From: Candidatus Aerophobota bacterium | Lineage (GTDB): Bacteria; Aerophobota; Aerophobia; Aerophobales; AE-B3A | Reading direction: 5' to 3' | DNA: 7,444 nucleotides | Assembly (NCBI GenBank): GCA_030672445.1 | Contig: DAOVGK010000030.1 | Span: 1-7,444, forward strand | In this document: piece after piece, positions 1 through 4,807 of the stretch | How positions within the stretch are numbered: the stretch's first letter is position 1 | How the letters are laid out: each line of letters opens with the position of its first letter | Notes under the pieces: generated by a model | Database searches by the model: none | Told to the model about the DNA's origin: nothing | What the model saw: the letters and a program-made list of their open reading frames with translations, nothing else | Translations under genes and position numbers: made by a program

Positions 1-708
1 GGTTTTACCATTTAACTTTGAGGGAACCCCTTCCTTAAGTTCAATCTCTAAATAAGTGGGTTTATGCGGTGCTTTTTGAGGAGGACAGGTTATCTGATAG
101 GCTTGTGCAGGGGGCTCCTGCCAGGCATCCTCCAAAATTCCACATTCAATACTTACTCCCCATAAGTTTCTGTCAATAGAATAAGGGGATTCCTCACTCA
201 CCTTGACGGGAATGCTGTGCTGTTGAGCATATCGTATTTCTTCTTCCCTTGAGCTTAATTCCCATTCTCGTAGGGGGGCCAGGATGATAATTTCAGGATT
301 TAATGCTCGTGCCGTTACTTCAAATCTTACCTGGTCGTTTCCTTTTCCTGAGCATCCGTGGGCAATAGCCTCGGCTCTTTCTTTCTCAGCCAGTTCCACC
401 AGTCCTTTAGCAATGAGGGGACGCCCCAGGGCTGTGGCCAGAGGATACTTTCCCTCATAAAGTGCTCCTGCCTGCAGAGCTGGAAGAACATACTTCTCAC
501 AGAATTCTTCCCTGAGATCCTCTACGTAAGCTTTGGCCGCCCCTGTTCTCTCAGCCTTTTCCTTTATAAAGTCAAGTGATTGACCCTGTCCCAGGTTAGC
601 GGTATAAGTGATGACCTCAGCCCCATATTTTTCCTTAAGCCAGTAAAGGATTACTGAGGTATCCAATCCTCCGGAATAGGCTAAAACAATTTTTTTAATT
701 TTTCTCAT
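1..708 (-). CDS. argG: Argininosuccinate synthase, N-terminal 236 residues (cut by window edge)
   Basis: This enzyme joins citrulline and aspartate using ATP to form argininosuccinate, the next-to-last step of arginine synthesis, in the cytoplasm. I translated the minus strand from the ATG at 708; the frame stays open to the window edge, giving 236 of the roughly 400 residues usual for the family. Residues 10-18 read AYSGGLDTS, the ATP-pyrophosphatase P-loop signature. Residues 118-129 read GCSGKGNDQVRF, the second family signature, with Ser120 where the usual pattern has Thr; this is a conservative change near the aspartate site. An AAGGA ribosome site (717-721) lies 8 bases before the ATG and fixes the start. 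The gene follows argF on the same strand but is separated from it by 572 bp of repeats and gene remains, so whether it is still co-transcribed is unclear. Identification is firm. Confidence 0.96.
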   Translation of the reverse strand, partial: MRKIKKIVLAYSGGLDTSVILYWLKEKYGAEVITYTANLGQGQSLDFIKEKAERTGAAKAYVEDLREEFCEKYVLPALQAGALYEGKYPLATALGRPLIAKGLVELAEKERAEAIAHGCSGKGNDQVRFEVTARALNPEIIILAPLREWELSSREEEIRYAQQHSIPVKVSEESPYSIDRNLWGVSIECGILEDAWQEPPAQAYQITCPPQKAPHKPTYLEIELKEGVPSKLNGKT

Positions 709-745
709 AGTTATATTCCTTTGTAATTATTCAGCCTTATCATAT

Positions 746-878
746 TTCACCGCAGAGCACGCTGAGAACGCTAAGAATCAGGAAAATTATTATAGCTACA
801 CCCAATAATTTTTTCTGTTATTTCATTAAGTTTTTCTTTTTGATTCATTTCTGCGCACTCTGCGATCTCCGCGGTGAA
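746..878. repeat. Inverted-repeat element with CACCGC-rich arms and AT-rich core
   Basis: The left arm (746-780) starts TTCACCGCAGAG and the right arm (841-878) ends CTCCGCGGTGAA. Reverse-complemented, the arms share TTCACCGC exactly, then GAG, CGC, GAG, CGC in register and finally GAATCA. The 60-bp centre is strongly AT-rich and holds the putative GxxExxY gene start described separately. Similar CACCGCAGAG-type repeats are familiar from intergenic regions of many uncultured and environmental bacteria (recollection, not searched). I found no convincing target-site duplication. The right arm supplies the last ten codons of the nfi remnant frame, which suggests the element landed at the 3' end of that gene. 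Confidence 0.7.
771..848 (-). pseudogene. Possible remnant of a GxxExxY-family gene (25 codons)
   Basis: An ATG at 848 opens a 25-codon frame ending at a TAG (771-773). Residues 7-17 read LNEITEKIIGC, which resembles the start of GxxExxY-family proteins, where I recall an N(E)I..KIIG(C/A)AIEVH-type opening. After that the similarity stops (SYNNFPDS), so the GxxExxY motif itself and the rest of the roughly 125-residue protein are absent. The frame lies wholly inside the inverted-repeat element 746-878, as if most of an internal gene had been deleted and only its start and flanking arms remained. The assignment rests on about eleven residues and could be coincidence; the short frame is unlikely to be functional. 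Confidence 0.4.
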
Positions 879-1022
879 TAGTTAAATTCCTTTCTCAATC
901 TATTAACGAGAAGATGAGCCCTACGAAGAGGCTCGGGTAGTCTCGATACTCTGGCGTATTCCATGAATCTGAACCCCCTCCTCAGGACTCACTTCCCACG
1001 AATGAAGATCACGGTATTCCAA
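845..1022 (-). pseudogene. nfi: Endonuclease V remnant: N- and C-terminal ends joined out of frame, catalytic core deleted
   Basis: Endonuclease V cleaves DNA near deaminated adenine (hypoxanthine) for repair. From a TTG at 1022, preceded by AGGGA (1028-1032) at a 5-base spacing, one frame reads LEYRDLHSWEVSPEEGVQI, matching the start of Thermotoga maritima endonuclease V as I remember it (MDYRQLHRWDLPPEEAIKV; 8 of 19 identical and the first residues in register). That frame stops at 921-923. A second minus-strand frame, stopping at 845-847, reads SRLPEPLRRAHLLVNRLRK (946-890), matching the family's C-terminus (RRIPEPTRLAHIYTQRLKK; 10 of 19). The join lies near 944-955. A normal protein is about 225 residues; here only about 25 codons of each end survive, and the region with the catalytic acidic residues is gone. 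The final ten codons come from the arm of the neighbouring repeat. The position between argF and argG on the same strand suggests former operon membership. Confidence 0.75.
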
Positions 1023-1069
1023 TGTCTTCCCTAATGATGTAAATATTCAGTGAAGGACGTTCTATGTTG

Positions 1070-1197
1070 TTGACTGCGAGGAGCAGAGCGGGTAGCCGCA
1101 CCCTTTAGGGTGCGCATAAACGCAGGCTAAGGTTTTACGCAGGCTGAAGCCTGCGGCTACCGGCGACTACCAAGATTGCTTCGCTCGCGATGACGGG
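1070..1197. repeat. Imperfect inverted arms of a GCGAGGAGC-type repeat, split by another repeat
   Basis: The left half (1070-1090) reads TTGACTGCGAGGAGCAGAGCG and the right half (about 1171-1197) contains GATTGCTTCGCTCGCGATGACG. Together they look like the two halves of the familiar palindromic repeat of the type TCATTGCGAGGAGCGAAGCG...GCAATC seen in several bacterial genomes (recollection). The arms pair only imperfectly here, sharing GCGAG and neighbouring bases. The GGTAGCCGCA palindrome sits between them, so this is one palindromic repeat nested in another, both inside the MITE. Confidence 0.5.
1091..1161. repeat. Nested palindrome with 10-bp outer arms and inner hairpins
   Basis: GGTAGCCGCA (1091-1100) pairs perfectly with TGCGGCTACC (1152-1161). 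Inside, CGCACCC (1097-1103) pairs with GGGTGCG (1108-1114) around a TTTA loop, and CGCAGGC (1138-1144) pairs with GCCTGCG (1149-1155) around TGAA. The 9-mer ACGCAGGCT occurs twice in direct orientation (1120-1128 and 1137-1145). The outer stem and inner hairpins compete for the same bases, so a cruciform or branched fold is possible on either strand. The AGGCTGAAGCCTGCGGCTACC style resembles widespread intergenic repeats of environmental bacteria. There is no coding potential. Confidence 0.75.
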
Positions 1198-1236
1198 GTT
1201 CACTGAGTATCTACCTAATGATTCTATGACATAAAA

Positions 1237-1260
1237 GTTGCACCTCGAGAACAGCGCAAC
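1237..1260 (-). terminator. Possible weak intrinsic terminator after argF
   Basis: On the minus strand GTTGCGC (1260-1254) pairs with GTGCAAC (1243-1237) in a 7-bp stem with one G-T pair and a 10-base loop, followed directly by TTTT (1236-1233). It begins 21 bases after the argF stop codon. The T tract is short, so termination would be weak or partial; the structure may instead be only a repeat hairpin, as a related loop sequence occurs before argF. Confidence 0.35.
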
Positions 1261-1276
1261 CCGAACAGCGCAACCC
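1249..1276. repeat. Perfect 14-bp tandem duplication
   Basis: GAACAGCGCAACCC is present twice head to tail, at 1249-1262 and 1263-1276. It duplicates one arm (GCGCAAC) of the hairpin behind argF, so two alternative stems are possible with the single partner arm at 1237-1243. It ends just 4 bases from the argF stop codon. Confidence 0.85.
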
Positions 1277-1280
1277 ATGG

Positions 1281-2192
1281 TTAACTCAATAGCTCCACCA
1301 GTATGGCTTTTTGTAAATGCAGGCGATTTTCCGCCTGCTCAAAGACGATGCTTTGACTACTATCCATAACCTCAGAGGTAATCTCCTCGCCTCTGTGTGC
1401 GGGAAGACAATGCATTACCAGAACATCTTTTTTAGCCCTCCTCAGGAGGTTCTCATTGACCTGATAGGGCTGGAAAATCCTTTTGCGCACCCTTTTTTCT
1501 GGTTCTTTACCCATGCTTGTCCAGACATCGGTGTAGATGATATCCGCCCCTTGCACCGCCTTTAAAGGGTCTCTCTGGATCACTATCTTCCCATTACTAA
1601 TTTTTTTGGCTCTCTCCATTATCTCTGGGTTTGCATCATATCCTTCGGGATTAGAGACAACCATGTCCACTCCTAATTGGGCTGCCCCCAGAAGAAGAGA
1701 GTTACAGACATTGTTCCCATCCCCCACGTAGACAAATTTTATGGTTTCCAAGTCAATTTTTCTCTTCCAGAGAGTATAATAATCGGATAGAGCTTGACAG
1801 GGATGGAGAAGATCGGTAAGGCCATTGATCACAGGGATACTGGTGGATTCAGCCATTTTTACTACTTCTTTCTGATCAAATGTTCTTATCATAATGGCAT
1901 CTATATATCTGGAAAAGATTTTGCCTGTATCCTCGATGGTTTCTCCTCTTCCTAGCTGAAGGTCTTGAGAGGAAAGGAATATAGCGCATCCACCCAGTTG
2001 ATACATACCCACTTCAAAGGAGAGACGGGTGCGGGTAGAAGGTTTACGAAAGAGCATTCCCAGCGTTTTACCTCGCAGGGGGTGATAAAACCTTCCTTTT
2101 TCTAATAGATTTCTCAGGTAATCTGAGAGTTCAAAAAGATGGAGGATCTCATCTTTACTTAAATCCGCAATGGAGAGAAGATCTTTCTTCAT
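1281..2192 (-). CDS. argF: Ornithine carbamoyltransferase
   Basis: This enzyme transfers the carbamoyl group of carbamoyl phosphate to ornithine, giving citrulline for arginine synthesis. The 303-residue protein has the usual family length. Residues 52-56 (STRTR) are the carbamoyl-phosphate loop, 130-133 (HPCQ) complete that site, 222-228 (DVWTSMG) form the ornithine SMG loop, and 261-268 (HCLPAHRG) hold the catalytic Cys-Leu-Pro motif. The SMG and HCLP motifs separate it from aspartate carbamoyltransferase. The frame could open three bases earlier at a TTG (2195), but the ATG at 2192 is better placed behind its ribosome site. It follows gatB by 43 bases and probably shares its transcript. 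The product feeds argG downstream, with the nfi remnant and repeats now in between. argF is used as the symbol; some genomes call it otc. Confidence 0.96.
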   Translation of the reverse strand: MKKDLLSIADLSKDEILHLFELSDYLRNLLEKGRFYHPLRGKTLGMLFRKPSTRTRLSFEVGMYQLGGCAIFLSSQDLQLGRGETIEDTGKIFSRYIDAIMIRTFDQKEVVKMAESTSIPVINGLTDLLHPCQALSDYYTLWKRKIDLETIKFVYVGDGNNVCNSLLLGAAQLGVDMVVSNPEGYDANPEIMERAKKISNGKIVIQRDPLKAVQGADIIYTDVWTSMGKEPEKRVRKRIFQPYQVNENLLRRAKKDVLVMHCLPAHRGEEITSEVMDSSQSIVFEQAENRLHLQKAILVELLS

Positions 2193-2197
2193 CAATG

Positions 2198-2202
2198 CTC
2201 CC
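2198..2202 (-). promoter_or_regulatory. Ribosome binding site deciding the argF start
   Basis: GGGAG (2202-2198 on the minus strand) lies 5 bases before the ATG at 2192 but only 2 bases before the upstream in-frame TTG at 2195. The spacing favours the ATG, giving 303 rather than 304 residues. Confidence 0.7.
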
Positions 2203-2208
2203 TATATA

Positions 2209-2235
2209 ATTGCGCCTCGAGAACAGGGCGGGGTG
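2209..2235. repeat. Second copy of a CTCGAGAACAG hairpin repeat, upstream of argF
   Basis: TGCGCCTCGAGAACAG (2211-2226) matches TGCACCTCGAGAACAG (1239-1254) with one difference, in the same orientation, so the two copies bracket argF. On the minus strand the loop CTGTTCTCGA is closed by CGCC/GGCG here and by GTTGCGC/GTGCAAC behind argF, so both can fold although the stems differ. The copy fills most of the 43-bp gatB-argF gap and ends 7 bases before the GGGAG ribosome site. Confidence 0.55.
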
Positions 2236-3684
2236 CTAAAGAGAACCTACTCTTTCTTTTAACAGTTTATTCACCACTTGGGGGCTGGCTTTCCCTTTCG
2301 TTTTTTTCATTACCTGTCCCACTAGAAAGCTCAAGGCTTCTTTTTTACCTTTTTTAAAGTCATTCACCGCACCCTGGTTTTCTTTTGTCACCTCTTCCAC
2401 TATATTTGTCAATTTGAGCTCGTCGGTGATCTGCACAAGTTTTTTCTCCTCGATTATCTTTTCTGGGGCCTTTCCTGTTTTGAACATCTCTTCGAAAACA
2501 AGTTTAGCTAGTTTCCCACTTAAGGTTCCCTCTTTCATCTGTGCCAGCAGGCTACCTATCTGTTCAGGGCTTACTTTGACCTGGGGTATGGGAAGATTGG
2601 CTTTTTTAACCAGCCTCAGAAACTCCCCCATTATCCAGTTACTCACCCCTTTAGGATGGGGAAAATCCACCACACATTTCTCAAAATAGTCAGCCAGATC
2701 TTTGGCATCGGTAAGAACTCCCGCATTATAAGGAGGAAGGCCGTAATCTTTTATGAACCTTTGGTATCGCCTAAGGGGAAGTTCAGGAAGCTCTGCCTTT
2801 AAATTCTCCTTCCATTCCTTATTCACCTCGACAGGCAGAAGATCAGGTTCAGGAAAATATCGGTAATCGTGTGCTTCTTCCTTACTTCTCATTCCTTTTG
2901 TTCTCTTTTTCTTAGGATCCCATAGACGAGTCTCCTGGATAACCTTTTCTCCTCTATCCAGAAGACTTGACTGCCTTTTTACTTCTGACTCAAGCCCATC
3001 TTTTAAATCTTTGAAAGAATTCATGTTTTTAAGTTCTGCCTTGGTTCCCAACTTTTCTCGCGCAGGAGTAATTGAGATATTAGCATCGCAGCGCAAAGAT
3101 CCCTCTTCCATGTTACAATCGCTGACCTCTAAATAGCGCAGAATCCTTTTGAGGTTAACTAAATATTGATAGGCCTCTTCGGGGAAATGAAGCTCAGGCT
3201 GGCTCACAATCTCCATTAAGGGAATCCCGGCTCGGTTATAGTCAACAAAACTCCCCTTCCTATCTTCGAGGTTTTGGGTATCTTCCCCGTGAATGAGCTT
3301 GCCGGCGTCTTCTTCCAGGTGAACTCTCTCAATCTCAACTCTTCTTAGCTTGCTGTTTACCTCAAACTCCAGATACCCGTCTCTGGCCAGGGGTTCATCA
3401 TATTGGGAGATCTGATAATTCTTGGGTAGGTCTGGATAATAGTAATTCTTCCTGGCGAATCTACAGAAGCGGCTGATTTTACAGTTTAAAGCTAAAGCTG
3501 TGGAAAGGACATATTCTACAGCCTTTTTGTTAATGACGGGAAGTACTCCCGGTAGACCCAGGCATATGGAGCAGGTCTGGCTATTAGGTGGTGCTCCGAA
3601 TTTGGTGCTACACCCACAGAAAAGCTTGCTCTCAGTTGAAAGCTCCACATGAACTTCTAATCCGATGTTGACTTGGTATTTCAT
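2236..3684 (-). CDS. gatB: Asp/Glu-tRNA(Asn/Gln) amidotransferase subunit B
   Basis: GatB is the kinase/transamidase subunit of GatCAB, which converts Glu-tRNA(Gln) or Asp-tRNA(Asn) to the amidated forms; it phosphorylates the misacylated tRNA and receives ammonia from GatA. The 482 residues match the family length. The N-terminus (IGLEVHVEL, 7-15) is typical. Cys23, Cys25, Cys38 and Cys41 form a CxC...CxxC set suited to zinc. HLEEDAGK (122-129) and VDYNRAGIPLMEI (147-159, the GatB signature) belong to the catalytic cradle. The C-terminal part, roughly 335-480, is the YqeY-like tRNA-binding tail, ending in the usual VNKLLKER-type sequence. The ATG overlaps the amrS stop as ATGA, so translation is probably coupled. 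gatA and gatC are not in the window, so the complex is encoded at more than one locus or beyond this segment. Confidence 0.97.
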   Translation of the reverse strand: MKYQVNIGLEVHVELSTESKLFCGCSTKFGAPPNSQTCSICLGLPGVLPVINKKAVEYVLSTALALNCKISRFCRFARKNYYYPDLPKNYQISQYDEPLARDGYLEFEVNSKLRRVEIERVHLEEDAGKLIHGEDTQNLEDRKGSFVDYNRAGIPLMEIVSQPELHFPEEAYQYLVNLKRILRYLEVSDCNMEEGSLRCDANISITPAREKLGTKAELKNMNSFKDLKDGLESEVKRQSSLLDRGEKVIQETRLWDPKKKRTKGMRSKEEAHDYRYFPEPDLLPVEVNKEWKENLKAELPELPLRRYQRFIKDYGLPPYNAGVLTDAKDLADYFEKCVVDFPHPKGVSNWIMGEFLRLVKKANLPIPQVKVSPEQIGSLLAQMKEGTLSGKLAKLVFEEMFKTGKAPEKIIEEKKLVQITDELKLTNIVEEVTKENQGAVNDFKKGKKEALSFLVGQVMKKTKGKASPQVVNKLLKERVGSL

Positions 3685-4697
3685 CTTTCCATCCCCACTC
3701 CATCTATCTTAGCCTGACAGAATTTACACCTATCCTCCTCAAGATAAAATTTCTCTATTCTGTATCCATAGCGTTGAATAAGCACTCTGCCACAGTTGTA
3801 GCAGTGAGTGTTCTCACCCTCATCTCCAGGAACATTTCCTGTGTAAACATATCTTAAGCCTGCCTCCAGACCAATCTGGTGAGCTAGATGAAGAGTTTCT
3901 GTAGAGGTGAAGGGAAGATCATTTAGTTTATAAGTGGGATAAAATCGGCTGAGATGCCAGGGAGTATCTGGTCCTAAATTGACTATAAATTCAGCTAATC
4001 TTTTTAACTCCTCCGTAGAATCATTCAGGGTGGGAATGATGAGGGTAGTTACCTCCAGCCAGATCCCCATTTTCTTCATAAGTTTTAAGGTTTCCAGCAC
4101 CGGGGTGAGCTTACCCCCACAGTTTTTTCGGTAAAAGCTTTCACTGAAGGACTTCAAATCCACATTGGCTGCATCCAGATAGGGACTTATTTTTAGCAAA
4201 ACCTCCTTATTCATGTATCCATTGGTAACAAAAATATTTTTGATGAGCTCTTTTTGGGCTAGCTTGGATGTGTCATAAGCAAACTCAAAGAAAATAGTAG
4301 GCTCTGTATAGGTATAAGCGATGCTCTTACATCCAGATCTTTTGGCTTGGGAAACGATAGATTCAGGGGTATAATCCCTTCCTTCAATTTCTCCTCTCTC
4401 TCTGGGAAGCTGAGAAATACTGTAATTTTGACAATTACGGCACCTCAGATTACATCCCACCGTAGCCAAAGAAAAAGCATCCGAGCCAGGATAGAAATGA
4501 TAGAGAGGCTTTTTTTCTACGGGGTCTATGGCTGATGATACTACCTTTCCATAAACCAAGCTGTAGAGTTTTCCTTCCCGGTTTTCCCTCACTCCACAGA
4601 TTCCTCTTCTGCCATCTTCTATCCGGCAGTAATGAGGGCAGAGCTGGCAGATTACTTTTCCATCTTCCAACTCCTCATAAAACATAGCCTCATGCAT
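3681..4697 (-). CDS. amrS: AmmeMemoRadiSam system radical SAM enzyme
   Basis: The 338-residue protein is a radical SAM enzyme of the AmrS type, often mislabelled as pyruvate formate-lyase activating enzyme. CNLRCRNC at 82-89 is the CxxxCxxC motif whose cysteines (82, 86, 89) bind the 4Fe-4S cluster that cleaves S-adenosylmethionine. Two further cysteine groups are typical of this family: Cys17, Cys20, Cys24 and Cys34 near the N-terminus, and CYNC (299-302) with CKFC (324-327) at the C-terminus, likely metal sites. TGNVPGDEGENTHC is a characteristic stretch before the last group. In many genomes the partners are AMMECR1 and Memo homologues; neither is in this window. I do not assign a reaction. 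The start MHEAMFYEEL fits the family opening, although the ribosome site is weak. It is the first gene of the leftward transcript and overlaps gatB by 4 bp. Confidence 0.9.
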   Translation of the reverse strand: MHEAMFYEELEDGKVICQLCPHYCRIEDGRRGICGVRENREGKLYSLVYGKVVSSAIDPVEKKPLYHFYPGSDAFSLATVGCNLRCRNCQNYSISQLPRERGEIEGRDYTPESIVSQAKRSGCKSIAYTYTEPTIFFEFAYDTSKLAQKELIKNIFVTNGYMNKEVLLKISPYLDAANVDLKSFSESFYRKNCGGKLTPVLETLKLMKKMGIWLEVTTLIIPTLNDSTEELKRLAEFIVNLGPDTPWHLSRFYPTYKLNDLPFTSTETLHLAHQIGLEAGLRYVYTGNVPGDEGENTHCYNCGRVLIQRYGYRIEKFYLEEDRCKFCQAKIDGVGMER

Positions 4698-4738
4698 TTA
4701 GCTTCTCTTTATGCTAAAAGAGTGAATTCTTACACCAT

Positions 4739-4767
4739 ATAATAGGGTAGGGTGCTTTCTTTGTCAA
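4739..4767 (-). promoter_or_regulatory. Predicted sigma-70 promoter for amrS-gatB-argF
   Basis: On the minus strand TTGACA (4767-4762) is a perfect -35 hexamer, followed after exactly 17 bases by TATTAT (4744-4739), which matches the -10 consensus at 5 of 6 positions. The predicted start is near 4732, giving a leader of about 35 bases before the amrS ATG. The -35 box is one half of a 16-bp palindrome shared with the rightward promoter. Confidence 0.7.
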
Positions 4768-4776
4768 GCTTGACAA
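4761..4776. promoter_or_regulatory. Perfect 16-bp palindrome carrying both -35 boxes
   Basis: TTGTCAAGCTTGACAA is identical on both strands and contains TTGACA in each direction, separated by only two bases (GC, 4768-4769). It may simply be two -35 boxes placed back to back, or an operator for a dimeric regulator that would block both promoters. Two RNA polymerases could not occupy it together. Confidence 0.65.
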
Positions 4777-4797
4777 TCGGCTAATTTTTTATAGAAT
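4770..4797 (+). promoter_or_regulatory. Predicted sigma-70 promoter for pfkB-grpE, nearly leaderless
   Basis: TTGACA (4770-4775) is a perfect -35 hexamer. After 16 bases comes TAGAAT (4792-4797), matching the -10 consensus at 5 of 6 positions. Transcription would begin near 4803-4805, only 3-5 bases before the ATG at 4808, so the AAGG at 4799-4802 would not be transcribed and the mRNA would be essentially leaderless. The hexamers are convincing; the very short leader is the odd point. Confidence 0.55.
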
Positions 4798-4807
4798 TAA
4801 GGCTGAT

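Larger units (their letters stand above)
1039..1214. mobile_element. 176-bp MITE with IS66-like ends
   Basis: The left end (1039-1054) is GTAAATATTCAGTGAA and the reverse complement of the right end (1199-1214) is GTAGATACTCAGTGAA, which agree at 14 of 16 positions. A perfect 8-9 bp direct repeat abuts both ends. The element carries no transposase and only nested palindromes, so it is a non-autonomous miniature element that a transposase elsewhere must have moved. IS66-family insertion sequences are known for ends beginning GTAA and for 8-bp target duplications, so that family is the best guess; this is inference from ends alone. It lies between argF and the nfi remnant, just upstream of the nfi ribosome site, which it leaves intact. 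Confidence 0.72.
1030..1222. repeat. Target-site duplication pair flanking the MITE
   Basis: CCTAATGAT occurs at 1030-1038 and again at 1214-1222, in direct orientation and directly abutting the two terminal inverted repeats of the element between them. Because the first C of the right copy can also be the last base of the inverted repeat, the duplication is 8 bp (CTAATGAT at 1031-1038 and 1215-1222) with 16-bp termini, or 9 bp with 15-bp termini. Perfect identity suggests the insertion is not very old. Removing the element and one copy leaves 74 bases between the argF stop and the nfi TTG codon. Confidence 0.75.

Noticed and set aside
358..579. Plus-strand 73-codon open frame
   Set aside because: It is opposite argG codons, has no ribosome site and resembles no protein; it is a shadow of argG.
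739..744. TATGAT on the minus strand as a -10 box for argG
   Set aside because: It has no acceptable -35 sequence 16-18 bases upstream, where the repeat arm lies; a single hexamer in AT-rich DNA is not enough.
783..812. AT-only hairpin AAAATTATT/AATAATTTT followed by T residues as a terminator
   Set aside because: The stem contains no G-C pairs and there is no plus-strand gene upstream to terminate; it is explained by the AT-rich core of the repeat element.
845..964. 39-codon minus-strand gene starting at ATG 964 behind AGGAGGGGG
   Set aside because: At first it looked like a small gene, but its sequence matches the C-terminal end of endonuclease V and its tail is repeat-derived; the pseudogene reading explains it better.
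1039..1214. CRISPR array or tRNA-like fold in the palindromic cluster
   Set aside because: There are no regularly spaced identical repeats with unique spacers, and no tRNA acceptor, anticodon or T-loop sequence.
1317..1565. Plus-strand open frames opposite argF (also 1537-1731)
   Set aside because: They are antisense to strongly conserved argF codons and show no family features.
2414..2689. Plus-strand 91-codon frame opposite gatB
   Set aside because: It is a Ser-rich shadow of the Lys/Glu-rich GatB tail and has no ribosome site.
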